From positions 982,465 through 1,046,464 of the forward strand of contig NZ_CP031153.1 of the NCBI RefSeq assembly GCF_003352465.1: 64,000 nucleotides of DNA, given 5' to 3'. The notes beneath the pieces were generated by a model. It ran no database searches, was not told where the DNA came from, and was given only the letters and a program-made list of their open reading frames with translations. Position 1 is the stretch's first letter, and each line of letters opens with the position of its first letter. The position numbers and the translations under genes were made by a program. Shown in pieces: positions 48,097-57,111 of this stretch. Source of the DNA: Kordia sp. SMS9 (GTDB taxonomy: Bacteria; Bacteroidota; Bacteroidia; Flavobacteriales; Flavobacteriaceae).

Positions 48097-49092
48097 TTAA
48101 GGAACTTCAATTTCGTTTACAATCTTGTTGATGATTTCTTCGGAAGTGATGTTTTCGGCTTCTGCTTCATAGGTAATTCCGATTCTGTGACGTAATACAT
48201 CGTGTACTACAGCACGCACATCTTCTGGGATTACGTATCCTCTTCGTTTGATGAATGCATAACATTTAGCGGCATTGGCTAAGTTGATACTTCCACGAGG
48301 CGACGCTCCAAAACTGATTAATGGTTTTAAGTCTTCTAATTTGTATTTTTCTGGATATCGTGTAGCAAAAATGATATCTAAGATGTATTTTTCTATCTTT
48401 TCGTCCATGTAGACATCTTTGACAGCTTCTTGCGCTTTTAAGATTTGAGCTACAGAAACCACTGGATTTACAGTTTCATAACTTCCTTTTAAGTTGGCAC
48501 GCATGATGAGTTGTTCTTCGTCCATTTTTGGATAATCAATCACTACTTTCAACATAAAACGGTCAACTTGTGCTTCTGGCAGCGGATACGTTCCTTCTTG
48601 TTCCACAGGATTTTGTGTTGCCATTACCAAGAAAGGTTTGTCTAAAATAAACGTTTCATCACCAATAGTTACTTGCTTTTCTTGCATCGCTTCTAACAAT
48701 GCCGATTGTACTTTGGCTGGCGCACGGTTGATCTCATCTGCTAAGACAAAATTTGCAAAAATGGGTCCTTTTTTAATCGAGAAATCATTCTCTTTCATGT
48801 TATAGATGAGCGTTCCCACAACATCGGCTGGAAGTAAATCAGGCGTAAACTGAATTCTGCTAAAACTTCCTTGCACTGCTTTACTCAAGGTATTAATTGC
48901 CAAGGTTTTTGCCAGTCCAGGAACACCTTCTAGGAGAATGTGTCCTTTTCCAAGTAAACCAATTAATAAACGTTCTACCATGTGCTTTTGCCCAACGATG
49001 ATTTTATTAATTTCCATCGTTAGTAAGTCGATAAAAGCACTTTCTTTTTCTATCTTTTCGTTAATGGCTCTAATATCTATTGTTTCTTCCAT
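48097..49092 (-). CDS. MoxR-family AAA+ ATPase
   Basis: A 331-residue ATPase starting the Bat operon. The Walker A motif is GVPGLAKT, Walker B is FVLADEINRAP, and the sensor region MATQNPVEQEGTYPLPEAQ is typical MoxR. It would act as a chaperone-like ATPase on the vWA proteins encoded downstream. The gap of 105 bases to the DUF58 gene holds a CCTGC/GCAGG hairpin. Confidence 0.95.
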   Translation of the reverse strand: MEETIDIRAINEKIEKESAFIDLLTMEINKIIVGQKHMVERLLIGLLGKGHILLEGVPGLAKTLAINTLSKAVQGSFSRIQFTPDLLPADVVGTLIYNMKENDFSIKKGPIFANFVLADEINRAPAKVQSALLEAMQEKQVTIGDETFILDKPFLVMATQNPVEQEGTYPLPEAQVDRFMLKVVIDYPKMDEEQLIMRANLKGSYETVNPVVSVAQILKAQEAVKDVYMDEKIEKYILDIIFATRYPEKYKLEDLKPLISFGASPRGSINLANAAKCYAFIKRRGYVIPEDVRAVVHDVLRHRIGITYEAEAENITSEEIINKIVNEIEVP

Positions 49093-49237
49093 TTAGGTTC
49101 TTTTTTTGAGGCGTGAATTTATGAATCACTTTTAAGAGATGCAAATTGTTAAAATTATTCGTTTATTGCTGTTAATAATTGGTTAAAATATTGAGGATAT
49201 TTATATATTGAACCCTTTAAAACTCAAAACTGTGTAA

Positions 49238-49261
49238 GATCGGGAACGATCTCATTTTTTT
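49238..49261 (+). terminator. Possible terminator-like hairpin upstream of the symporter
   Basis: AGATCG, loop GGAA, CGATCT, then CATTTTTTTG. The six-pair stem with T-run lies 70 bases before the symporter start in the sense direction. It could end a short upstream transcript or act in the leader. Confidence 0.4.
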
Positions 49262-49329
49262 GTTGATAACGCAACGCTTTACAATTGCGCAATATGCCTG
49301 TTGTATTGGCATTTTTTGAATTAAATTTT

Positions 49330-51165
49330 ATGGAATTATCTGGATTAGATTACAGCCTTATTTTTGGATTTTTTGCCATTGTTTTAGGCATTGGAATTTA
49401 TGTTTCTAAAACTTCTGGGAAAAATAGTACAGAATATTTTTTATCAGGACGAAATATGCCTTGGTGGATTTTAGGAGTTTCGATGGTTGCCACTACATTT
49501 TCAACCGATACACCAAATTTTGTGACCGATATTGTTCGAAAAGACGGCGTTTCTTCCAATTGGGTTTGGTGGGCGTTTTTAATTACAGGCTTGTTGACGG
49601 TTTTTGTGTATGCAAAATTGTGGCGAAAATCGAACGTAGCAACCGATATAGAATTCTATGAATTGCGCTACGGCGGAAAACCTGCTAAATTTCTCCGTGG
49701 ATTTCGTGCCGTGTATTTAGGCGTCATTTTCAACATCTTTGCCATGGCTGGAGTTACCTTAGCTGCCATTAAAATTGGTGGTGTCATGTTAGGCTTACAA
49801 CCGTGGGAAACGGTTGTGTATGCAGGAGCAATTACTGTATTGTTCAGTGCTATTGGCGGATTTAAAGGCGTAATTTACACAGATTTTTTACTGTTTTTTG
49901 TGGCGATGGCAGGTGCCATTGGTGCGGCGTATTATTGTGTAAATCTTCCGGAAGTTGGTGGCTTACAAAATTTAATCACACATGAAAATGTAGCGAATAA
50001 GCTGAATATTTTTCCCGATTTTAATGATAAAGAAATCTTGATAACACTGATTATCATTCCGTTGGCGGTACAATGGTGGAGTTCTTGGTTTCCAGGCGCA
50101 GAGCCTGGCGGCGGCGGTTATATTGCACAACGCATGTTGGCAGCAAAAGATGAAAATCATGCCATTGGTGCAACTTTCTTTTTCAACATTATGCATTATG
50201 CCTTGCGTCCTTGGCCGTGGATTTTGGTTGCCTTAGCTTCGTTGGTCGTTTTTCCAGATATTGCCAGTATTCAAACGGCTTTTCCAAATATTCCAGCAGA
50301 TAAATTAGGAAACGATTTGGCATATTCTGCAATGCTCACAAAATTGCCTAGCGGATTGTTAGGCTTGGTCTTAGCTTCACTTGTGGCAGCGTATATGTCT
50401 ACGATTTCGACACACTTAAATTGGGGATCGTCTTATATTGTCAATGATTTTTATAAAACCACCATAAAAAAAGATGCTTCTGAAAAAGAACTGGTAAACG
50501 TTGGGCGAATTTCCACCGTAGTTCTCATGATTTTTAGTGCCATTTTTGCATTATTTCTACAGAATGCAAAACAGCTTTTTGATATTATTATCATGTTTGG
50601 AGCAGGAACTGGACTCATCTTTATTTTACGATGGTTTTGGTGGCGAATTAATGCTTGGAGCGAAATTTCGGCGATGATTGCTTCTGGTATTATTTCTATT
50701 TTATTTAAGTTAACTGTTGTTGGAAAAATCATGTTTACACATAAAGATGAAACGAGTGGTTTACTTGTAGAAGGTTGGATGCCAGAATATGCACAGTTTC
50801 CGTTAGTAGTACTTATTACTACAATTATTTGGCTGACAGTTACCTTCATGACACAACCTGAAACGAAAGAAACCTTATTCAACTTTTATAAAAAGATTCA
50901 ACCTGGCGGACCTGGCTGGAATAAAACGATTGCGGATGCAGAAGCGGATGCAGTGCAAATTGTAACCGACACACAACCTTGGAATGTTCCTTCGGGAATT
51001 TTAGCCATGTTGGTTGCTATGGTTTTTATTTACAGTATTATGTTTGCGACAGGTTATTGGATTTATGGAGAAACGACACTAGCATTGACATTAACAGTTG
51101 TTGCTTTGAGTGCTGGATTTATTTTAACACGACTTTGGAAGAAAATTAGAGCGTCGGTGTTTTAG
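49330..51165 (+). CDS. Sodium/solute symporter (SSS family)
   Basis: From MELSGLDYSLIFGF the protein has 611 residues and about 13-15 membrane segments. Typical features are SGRNMPWWILGVSMVATTFS after the first helix and the GFKGVIYTDFLLFFVAMAGA stretch. The family couples sodium entry to uptake of sugars, amino acids or other solutes. An extended loop and C-terminal helices (from about residue 430) resemble larger flavobacterial members. The frame starts at 49285, but 49330 is the natural first codon. The substrate is unknown. Confidence 0.88.
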   Translation: MELSGLDYSLIFGFFAIVLGIGIYVSKTSGKNSTEYFLSGRNMPWWILGVSMVATTFSTDTPNFVTDIVRKDGVSSNWVWWAFLITGLLTVFVYAKLWRKSNVATDIEFYELRYGGKPAKFLRGFRAVYLGVIFNIFAMAGVTLAAIKIGGVMLGLQPWETVVYAGAITVLFSAIGGFKGVIYTDFLLFFVAMAGAIGAAYYCVNLPEVGGLQNLITHENVANKLNIFPDFNDKEILITLIIIPLAVQWWSSWFPGAEPGGGGYIAQRMLAAKDENHAIGATFFFNIMHYALRPWPWILVALASLVVFPDIASIQTAFPNIPADKLGNDLAYSAMLTKLPSGLLGLVLASLVAAYMSTISTHLNWGSSYIVNDFYKTTIKKDASEKELVNVGRISTVVLMIFSAIFALFLQNAKQLFDIIIMFGAGTGLIFILRWFWWRINAWSEISAMIASGIISILFKLTVVGKIMFTHKDETSGLLVEGWMPEYAQFPLVVLITTIIWLTVTFMTQPETKETLFNFYKKIQPGGPGWNKTIADAEADAVQIVTDTQPWNVPSGILAMLVAMVFIYSIMFATGYWIYGETTLALTLTVVALSAGFILTRLWKKIRASVF

Positions 51166-51358
51166 GCTAGACTTAATTAGAATATTAGACACGCTTCGCT
51201 TTGGTAGCGCTTACGCTCTTAGATTGTTTAAATTTCATCACACTGAACTTGACGCAAAAAGTTAACATTAATCTTCAAAAAAATCTAACGATCTAACATT
51301 CCAACAATCTAAATTGTCTGAAAACAAATTTGTATTTTTACGGTAAAATAGATAGACT

Positions 51359-52228
51359 TTGAAATCAAATTATTCAAGAATTATTGCAGGTACCATGACC
51401 TGGGGAATTTGGGGGAAACAACTCAACACTTCACAAATGATTGACCTGATGCATCATTGTAAAAATGCTGGAGTTACTACGTTCGATCACGCTGATATTT
51501 ATGGTGGTTACACGACGGAAGCCGATTTTGGAAAAGCATTTGCCGAAAGTAAGATAGATCGTGAAAGCATCGAAATTATTTCTAAATGTGGCATTCAGTA
51601 TCAAGCAGAAACACGTCAAAATTCCATTAAACATTACGATTATTCTGCGGAGTATATTATTTGGTCTGCAGAAACCTCACTGAAGCATTTACAAACTGAA
51701 TATTTAGATCTGTTATTACTACACAGACCAAGTCCGTTGATGCATCCTGAGGAAGTTGCCAAAGCAATTGATCAATTGAAAACACAAGGAAAAATTAAGA
51801 ATTTTGGAGTTTCCAACTTTACGCCATCACAAATGACGATGATTGGCACAAAGAATACAATTACTGCCAACCAAATTCAGTTTTCGTTGACTGATTTTGA
51901 CGCGATGCACGATGGAACACTCGATTGTATGATGACCAATTCCATTTTACCAATGGCGTGGCAACCGCTGGGAAGTGTGTTTAGAGAAGAAACCGAACAA
52001 ACAAAACGAATTCATACAGTTTTGGATACGCTTACAGAGAAATATAACGCTACCAAAGATCAATTGGTATTGGCGTGGATTTTAAAACATCCGTCAAATG
52101 TACATCCTGTGATTGGAACGACAACTAAAGAGCGAATTACGAACGCTGCAAAAGCCGTAGAAATTGATTTGTCACAGGAAGATTGGTTTTTGTTATTGGT
52201 GGAAAGTCAAGGACATAAAGTTCCGTAG
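51359..52228 (+). CDS. Aldo/keto reductase
   Basis: A 289-residue TIM-barrel oxidoreductase using NADPH. Asp/Tyr/Lys/His are visible in TTFDHADIYGGYTTE, IISKCGIQ and LLLLHRPSPLM, and the cofactor region lies near VIGTTTKERI. It resembles the YdhF-type subgroup (GTMTWGIWG). The first codon is TTG; the next ATG would remove GTMT strand residues, so TTG is preferred. Confidence 0.88.
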   Translation: MKSNYSRIIAGTMTWGIWGKQLNTSQMIDLMHHCKNAGVTTFDHADIYGGYTTEADFGKAFAESKIDRESIEIISKCGIQYQAETRQNSIKHYDYSAEYIIWSAETSLKHLQTEYLDLLLLHRPSPLMHPEEVAKAIDQLKTQGKIKNFGVSNFTPSQMTMIGTKNTITANQIQFSLTDFDAMHDGTLDCMMTNSILPMAWQPLGSVFREETEQTKRIHTVLDTLTEKYNATKDQLVLAWILKHPSNVHPVIGTTTKERITNAAKAVEIDLSQEDWFLLLVESQGHKVP

Positions 52229-52325
52229 CTTCGCAGTATTGAGATGTTAGTAGTGAGAATTGAGTTTAATTAAAATTATAGATTCCCGCTGGAGTTTATC
52301 TTGAGCGTAGTCGAAAGAGAAAATT

Positions 52326-53084
52326 ATGAGTACAACAAAAACAGCTTTTATTACAGGTGCCACAAGCGGAATTGGACGCGAGATTGCGCGCGAATTTGCC
52401 AAACATGAAATTCGACTAATTTTGTGTGGGCGCAGACAAGAACGTTTGAACGAATTGCAAGCCGAATTGCGTTCGCACACAGAGGTGCATACCTTAAATT
52501 TTGATGTGCGCGATAAAGATAAAGTAGCTGCTGCAGTAGCGTCGTTACCAGCGAACTTTCAAAAGATTGATATTTTGATAAATAATGCTGGAAATGCACA
52601 CGGTTTGGATCCGATTCAGAAAGGAAGTTTGGACGATTGGGACGCGATGTTGGATATTAATGTAAAAGGATTGTTGTATGTGAGCAACGCCATCATTCCG
52701 CAAATGGTGGAACGAAATGCTGGACAAATTCTCAATATTGGTTCTACGGCAGGAAAAGAAGTATATCCAAACGGAAATGTGTATTGTGCCAGCAAACATG
52801 CGGTGGATGCACTGAATCAAGGCATGCGACTGGATTTGAATGCACACGGAATTCGCGTGGGTGCTATCAATCCTGGATTGGTGGAAACGGAGTTTAGCGA
52901 TGTGCGTTTTAAAGGTGATACAGATCGTGCGGAGAAAGTATATCAAGGCTTTCAACCGTTGACACCGAAAGATGTTGCCGAAACGGCGTATTTTATTGTC
53001 TCGCGACCTGCGCATGTAAATATTGCCGACTTGACAATGATGTGTACGGCGCAAGCTTCGAGTACGATTGTAAAGAAATCGTGA
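52326..53084 (+). CDS. Short-chain dehydrogenase/reductase
   Basis: A 252-residue classical SDR resembling YdfG-type serine or 3-hydroxy acid dehydrogenases. The cofactor motif is TGATSGIGREIA (residues 11-22), the NNAGNAHG motif follows, the Ser lies in ILNIGSTAGKEVYP, and the catalytic YCASKHAV pair is present. It overlaps the next gene by one base (TGATG). Confidence 0.92.
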   Translation: MSTTKTAFITGATSGIGREIAREFAKHEIRLILCGRRQERLNELQAELRSHTEVHTLNFDVRDKDKVAAAVASLPANFQKIDILINNAGNAHGLDPIQKGSLDDWDAMLDINVKGLLYVSNAIIPQMVERNAGQILNIGSTAGKEVYPNGNVYCASKHAVDALNQGMRLDLNAHGIRVGAINPGLVETEFSDVRFKGDTDRAEKVYQGFQPLTPKDVAETAYFIVSRPAHVNIADLTMMCTAQASSTIVKKS

Positions 53085-53713
53085 TGAATAATCGATTGTA
53101 TCAATTTTGGATAGATTTATCATCTAAATACACCGATGATACTATGTTTCTACAATATCATTGGGAAGAAATTAAAGGGTTTTATGGAGAAGAAAAGCGT
53201 CATTATCACAACCTAAATCATATTAGTCATATGTTGCACTTAGCAGAAAACGATCAAAAAGATTTGATTGATTATGACATTTTACAATTTGCCATTTGGT
53301 ATCACGATATCGTCTACCGCGCTACGAAAAGTAACAATGAATTGAAAAGTGCTGAATTCGCTCAAAAAAGACTAAAAACATTACAAATTGATCCAAAAAA
53401 GATAGAAAATTGCACAAATTTGATCATTTCTACAAAAAAACATGAAATCCTAAATGCTCAAAATGAAGATAATGCCTATCTTTTGGACTGGGATTTGGCA
53501 ATTTTAGGAACACCTTGGGAACGTTATCTTACATATACTCAAAACATTCGCAAGGAATATTCCATGTTTCCTGATTTTATGTATACAAAAGGAAGAAAGA
53601 AAGTATTGCAGCATTTTCTAGAACGTCCACGAATTTATTATACCGAAAAGTATCACAGTTTGTGGGAAACCATCGCTAGAGAAAATATTCAAAAAGAACT
53701 CAATTTGTTATGA
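53084..53713 (+). CDS. HD-type metal-dependent phosphohydrolase-like protein
   Basis: From MNNRLYQFWIDLSS the protein has 209 residues. It fits the family of predicted HD-superfamily hydrolases: HYHNLNHISHMLHLAE, then AIWYHDIVYRATKSNNELKS (HD pair), then LDWDLAILGTPWERY. The substrate is unknown, possibly a nucleotide. It is coupled to the SDR by a one-base overlap and to the AlbA gene by a four-base overlap. Confidence 0.82.
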   Translation: MNNRLYQFWIDLSSKYTDDTMFLQYHWEEIKGFYGEEKRHYHNLNHISHMLHLAENDQKDLIDYDILQFAIWYHDIVYRATKSNNELKSAEFAQKRLKTLQIDPKKIENCTNLIISTKKHEILNAQNEDNAYLLDWDLAILGTPWERYLTYTQNIRKEYSMFPDFMYTKGRKKVLQHFLERPRIYYTEKYHSLWETIARENIQKELNLL

Positions 53714-54846
53714 TTAATAAACGCCTTTTGATTAAAAACTTGCTCGCTCACAACGATGAGAATAGTTTTTATGACAAAAAGCGGAAGTTGAATATTGGCG
53801 AAAAAGAAGGTAAAGCAAAGTTTCTGAAACATATTTGTGCGCTTTCGAATAGCAATCCTAAAAACAATTCGTACATCGTGATTGGTGTGGAAGATGAAGA
53901 CAATAAAATTGTTGGTGTGGATTTTTTTGACGATAGTAAAATTCAGAATTTAATCAATGCCTATTTAAAAAATCCGCCGATTGTACAGTATGAAAATATT
54001 TATTTTCCGCATTTGCCCAAAGGAAAAGTAGTCGGTTTGGTGACGATTCGACCAATTGATCAAATTACTTCACTTCGAAAGAATATTTGGAAATATTATG
54101 GCGGCTCTGTGTTTCTACGTGATGGCAGTATTTCCATGCCGAAAGTGTTTGATATTGAGATTACAGATGTGAATTCTGAAATTGTACAAAACATTGAAAA
54201 AAGCGCGCAGAATAATATCAAATTGACCTTGGATAGCGTGATCAATTTCATCACCAATGAACACAAAAATTTAGAATCGCATTATCAAGTTTTTAAAGAA
54301 CAATTTATTGTGTGTTGGGCAGGAATCAAGCAAAAAACCGACGACAAAGTTTTCTATTCGCGCGTGGATATTGAATTGATCAACGAGCAAGTAAAATTAT
54401 TTTATTCCGCATTAGATCAAGTTGAAATCACCTATAATGACGATGCTTTTACCATTGTGGAATACGTTCCATTGGGACTTCAAAATAAATACAAATACTA
54501 TCCGCTGGAAAAAGTAACAATTACCTTCAAACCCAACGGAATGTACGCTATTGATACCAATTTAATTTTTGAAGCACCGCAATTCGACAAAAAAACCTTG
54601 CATCACATTTACAACACCAACAATGTGATTTTAGAAAAAATTCAAAAAAACATTCCCATCACCGAAAGTGAAGATCTTGATTTACGAAATTTACCTGCGA
54701 CGTATATGATATGCTATTTGAATGGTTTTCACGAAGCTAAAAACAAACTCGATGAAGCAAAATTACTTCTAAAAAATTACGATAATGATATCTTCGAGTT
54801 GTACAAAGCGAGCATTCGTATTTTGCGGAAGATAAAGTACAATTAG
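53710..54846 (+). CDS. AlbA/Schlafen-type DNA-binding domain protein
   Basis: A 378-residue soluble protein. The N-terminal part (about residues 30-160) matches the divergent AlbA_2 domain: LKHICALSNSNPKNNSYIVI, then GVEDEDNKIVGVDFF, then a GSVFLRDGSISMP end. The rest is not recognised and has no transmembrane segment. Such domains occur in regulators and in some defence proteins, and its activity here is unknown. It overlaps the HD gene by four bases. Confidence 0.75.
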   Translation: MINKRLLIKNLLAHNDENSFYDKKRKLNIGEKEGKAKFLKHICALSNSNPKNNSYIVIGVEDEDNKIVGVDFFDDSKIQNLINAYLKNPPIVQYENIYFPHLPKGKVVGLVTIRPIDQITSLRKNIWKYYGGSVFLRDGSISMPKVFDIEITDVNSEIVQNIEKSAQNNIKLTLDSVINFITNEHKNLESHYQVFKEQFIVCWAGIKQKTDDKVFYSRVDIELINEQVKLFYSALDQVEITYNDDAFTIVEYVPLGLQNKYKYYPLEKVTITFKPNGMYAIDTNLIFEAPQFDKKTLHHIYNTNNVILEKIQKNIPITESEDLDLRNLPATYMICYLNGFHEAKNKLDEAKLLLKNYDNDIFELYKASIRILRKIKYN

Positions 54847-54874
54847 GTTTTACATACTATTAATTATTAGAGGC

Positions 54875-55129
54875 ATGAGAAAAAGTTTAAGTTATATCAT
54901 ATTAGGAATAGCCATTATAGCGTTTATCTATACTTTTATTAGAACAGGCGAAATAGGCACTTCATTTTTGATTGCTGGAATAGGTCTGGCATGGTTTCTA
55001 TTTGAGAATATATTTGAATTGATTACGCTCTTTGGGCCAAAATCAAATAAGAAATCCAATGATGAAATACATCGAAAAGCTAAAGAAGCTTTGAAAAAGG
55101 TAACCGACAACAATCCTACACTGAGATAA
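54875..55129 (+). CDS. Small membrane protein
   Basis: An 84-residue protein with two membrane helices (LSYIILGIAIIAFIYTFI; SFLIAGIGLAWFLFENIFEL) and a charged tail. The family is not recognised. It lies 28 bases after the AlbA gene and may be the end of that operon. Confidence 0.65.
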   Translation: MRKSLSYIILGIAIIAFIYTFIRTGEIGTSFLIAGIGLAWFLFENIFELITLFGPKSNKKSNDEIHRKAKEALKKVTDNNPTLR

Positions 55130-55192
55130 AAAATCATCCTACTCTTATTAAAATCTTGCCGTAATAAATTCTCTCAAACTCACGTTAATTTG

Positions 55193-55200
55193 TACTTTTG
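55193..55200 (+). promoter_or_regulatory. -7 box of the NrtR-like regulator gene
   Basis: TACTTTTG fits TAnnTTTG. The first ATG of the gene is at 55205, so the leader would be extremely short or absent. No clear -33 box. Confidence 0.5.
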
Positions 55201-55204
55201 CTGT

Positions 55205-55882
55205 ATGATGCAAAACATTCGTGTAGCGGTAGACGCGGTCGTATTTGGATACAAAGACCATCAATTGAACGTGCTTTTAATCAAACGAAAAGTAGCGCCG
55301 TTTCAAGGTTCATGGGCATTGCCTGGCGGTTTGGTCTTAGAAAATGAAAGCTTAGAAACTGCCGTAGAACGTGAATTACAAGAAGAAACCAACGTCACTA
55401 TTGATTATTTAGAGCAACTCTATTCGTTTGGAAAACCCGATCGCGATCCGCGAAATCGTGTCATTTCCGTTACGTATTTTGCCTTGGTAAAACCGTCGCA
55501 TCATACCATAAAAGCGGATACAGATGCGCAAGATGTTGCGTGGTTTCCCATCAATGAATTGCCCGAATTGGCGTTTGATCATGCTATTATTTTAGACAAA
55601 GCCAAAACGCGCTTGCGCAACAAACTCACCTACGAACCAATTGGTTTTGACTTGCTTTCAACCAAATTTCTCTTTTCCGATTTAGAAAAGCTGTACATGA
55701 CCATTTTAGAGAAAAAAATTGATCGTAGAAACTTCCGCAAAAAAATATTGAGTTTTGGCATCTTGGAAGAACTCGACGAAAAAGTTTCTGAAGGACGCGG
55801 AAGACCTGCTAATTTATTCCAATTCAACAAAAAACAATACTTCAAATTACAAAAAGAAGGATTCTTGTTTGATATAAAATAA
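55205..55882 (+). CDS. NrtR-like Nudix transcription regulator (NAD/ADP-ribose)
   Basis: A 225-residue protein with an N-terminal Nudix domain and a C-terminal winged helix, the layout of NrtR. The Nudix box runs from Gly42 to Val64: GGLVLENESLETAVERELQE followed by ETNV. The metal-binding glutamates REL-EE are intact; the last Gly of the consensus is Asn. NrtR proteins bind ADP-ribose as the signal and repress NAD genes. The C-terminal part (RRNFRKKILSFGILEE) is the winged helix. It heads the ADP-ribose locus, in the same direction as the next gene. The start is 55205, because the frame's earlier ATG lies in the promoter. Confidence 0.85.
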   Translation: MMQNIRVAVDAVVFGYKDHQLNVLLIKRKVAPFQGSWALPGGLVLENESLETAVERELQEETNVTIDYLEQLYSFGKPDRDPRNRVISVTYFALVKPSHHTIKADTDAQDVAWFPINELPELAFDHAIILDKAKTRLRNKLTYEPIGFDLLSTKFLFSDLEKLYMTILEKKIDRRNFRKKILSFGILEELDEKVSEGRGRPANLFQFNKKQYFKLQKEGFLFDIK

Positions 55883-55885
55883 CTT

Positions 55886-55962
55886 GGGCGTGCCCGCAAA
55901 CGGTCAGGCTCTCGGCAGTCGCTCTCTTCGAGGAGCTTCAACAAAGCCTCCATCCTTCACGC
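55886..55962 (-). repeat. Structured dispersed element, family B, copy 2
   Basis: Read on the minus strand it begins GCGTGAAGGATGGAGGC and ends GAGCCTGACCGTTTGCGGG plus CACGCC. It matches the ends of the element at 34083-34257 but has a shorter middle with GAAGCTCCTCGAAGAGAG. It lies right after the NrtR gene. Confidence 0.65.
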
Positions 55963-56077
55963 GAACTCCAGTTTCATTTATCATTGAGCAAAGTCGAAAT
56001 GCCATCCTTCATGCAAAAAAACAATCATTCAATCATTCAATTTTCAAATCAATTAATGTAATTTTTACACAAAATAA

Positions 56078-56118
56078 TTTGCAGAACTAAAAAAGCATTC
56101 TATATTTGCGTACAAATA
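56078..56118 (+). promoter_or_regulatory. prs promoter with overlapping palindrome (candidate NrtR operator)
   Basis: TTTG at 56078-56081 and TATATTTG at 56101-56108 are a good -33/-7 pair with 19 bases between. TATTTG-CGTA-CAAATA (56103-56118) is a palindrome with perfect six-base arms overlapping the -7 box. A repressor bound there would block transcription. The likely binder is the NrtR-like protein encoded just upstream. Confidence 0.6.
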
Positions 56119-56126
56119 ACGCTAAT

Positions 56127-56942
56127 ATGAACTATGTACACTTAGATTCGGACTTTACTCCTTTTGGAACATCCATTGATTTTGAAACGTTTACATTTTC
56201 TGGAGGCGAACCACATATCAAAATAAAAGAAGCTGTAAAAGGTGCAATTACCATTACGCAACGTATTACAAGTTTCAATGATTTGGGAATGATTTTATTA
56301 GCAACCGATGCTTTACGAAGAATGAACGTAACAAAAATTAACCTATTCATTCCGTATGTTCCCGCAGCGCGTCAAGATCGTGTGATGGTTTCAGGAGAAC
56401 CACTAAGCGTCAAAGTATATGCAGACATCATCAACAGTCAACACTATGAAAAAGTCACGGTGTTCGATCCGCATTCGGAAGTCACACCAGCGTTAGTAAA
56501 CAATGTAGAAGTCATTGACAATCATGAATATGTAAAGCAATGTTTAAAAACCATAAAAGATGAAATCGTATTAATTTCTCCCGATGGTGGCGCGTTAAAA
56601 AAGATATACAAACTCTCTGCATATTTAGGAGGAATTGAAGTGATAGAATGTTCTAAAAAACGAGATGTACAAACAGGTGAATTATCTGGATTCACAGTCT
56701 ATGCAGACGATTTACAAGGCAAAACAGGAGTCGTTATTGATGATATTTGCGATGGCGGCGGTACATTTTTAGGACTCGGAAAAGCATTGAAAGCAAAAAA
56801 TGTGGGCGATGTACACTTAATCGTAAGTCACGGAATCTTCAACAAAGGATTTGAACAATTAGAAAGTATTTATAAAACCATTTTCACCACAAACTCATTT
56901 AGAGATGTGAAATCAAAACAAGTAGTACAAATTAACTTTTAG
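56127..56942 (+). CDS. Ribose-phosphate pyrophosphokinase-like protein
   Basis: A 271-residue protein with the two-domain PRPP-synthetase fold. RQDR (82-85), FDPHS (113-117), KKRD (177-180) and the PRPP loop DDICDGGGT (205-213) are present. It is shorter than housekeeping PrsA (about 310) and like the short forms found with nicotinamide phosphoribosyltransferase in phages and Bacteroidetes. Here no nadV follows. It could supply PRPP for NAD salvage or, by analogy with phage NARP1 enzymes, act on ADP-ribose. The start at 56127 is chosen because the longer frame begins inside the -7 box. Confidence 0.8.
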   Translation: MNYVHLDSDFTPFGTSIDFETFTFSGGEPHIKIKEAVKGAITITQRITSFNDLGMILLATDALRRMNVTKINLFIPYVPAARQDRVMVSGEPLSVKVYADIINSQHYEKVTVFDPHSEVTPALVNNVEVIDNHEYVKQCLKTIKDEIVLISPDGGALKKIYKLSAYLGGIEVIECSKKRDVQTGELSGFTVYADDLQGKTGVVIDDICDGGGTFLGLGKALKAKNVGDVHLIVSHGIFNKGFEQLESIYKTIFTTNSFRDVKSKQVVQINF

Positions 56943-56956
56943 GTAATTGAATACAG

Positions 56957-57031
56957 AGCCAAGAGCCAAGAGCCAAGAGCCAAGAGCCAAGAGCCAAGAT
57001 AAAAAATTCGTGAATTCGTGGTAAAAAACAA
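56957..57031 (+). repeat. Heptanucleotide repeat, copy 1 (six units)
   Basis: Six AGCCAAG units (56957-56998) followed by a 33-base flank starting ATAAAAAATTCGTGAATTCG. The same flank follows the 13-unit tract at 58681. It lies between the prs-like gene and the glycohydrolase gene. Confidence 0.9.
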
Positions 57032-57111
57032 TGAATGCATAATTTAAAATATAACATTGAGCATCTCGACTGCGCTCGATGTGACACATTTAAAATTAAA
57101 AAATAGAAATT

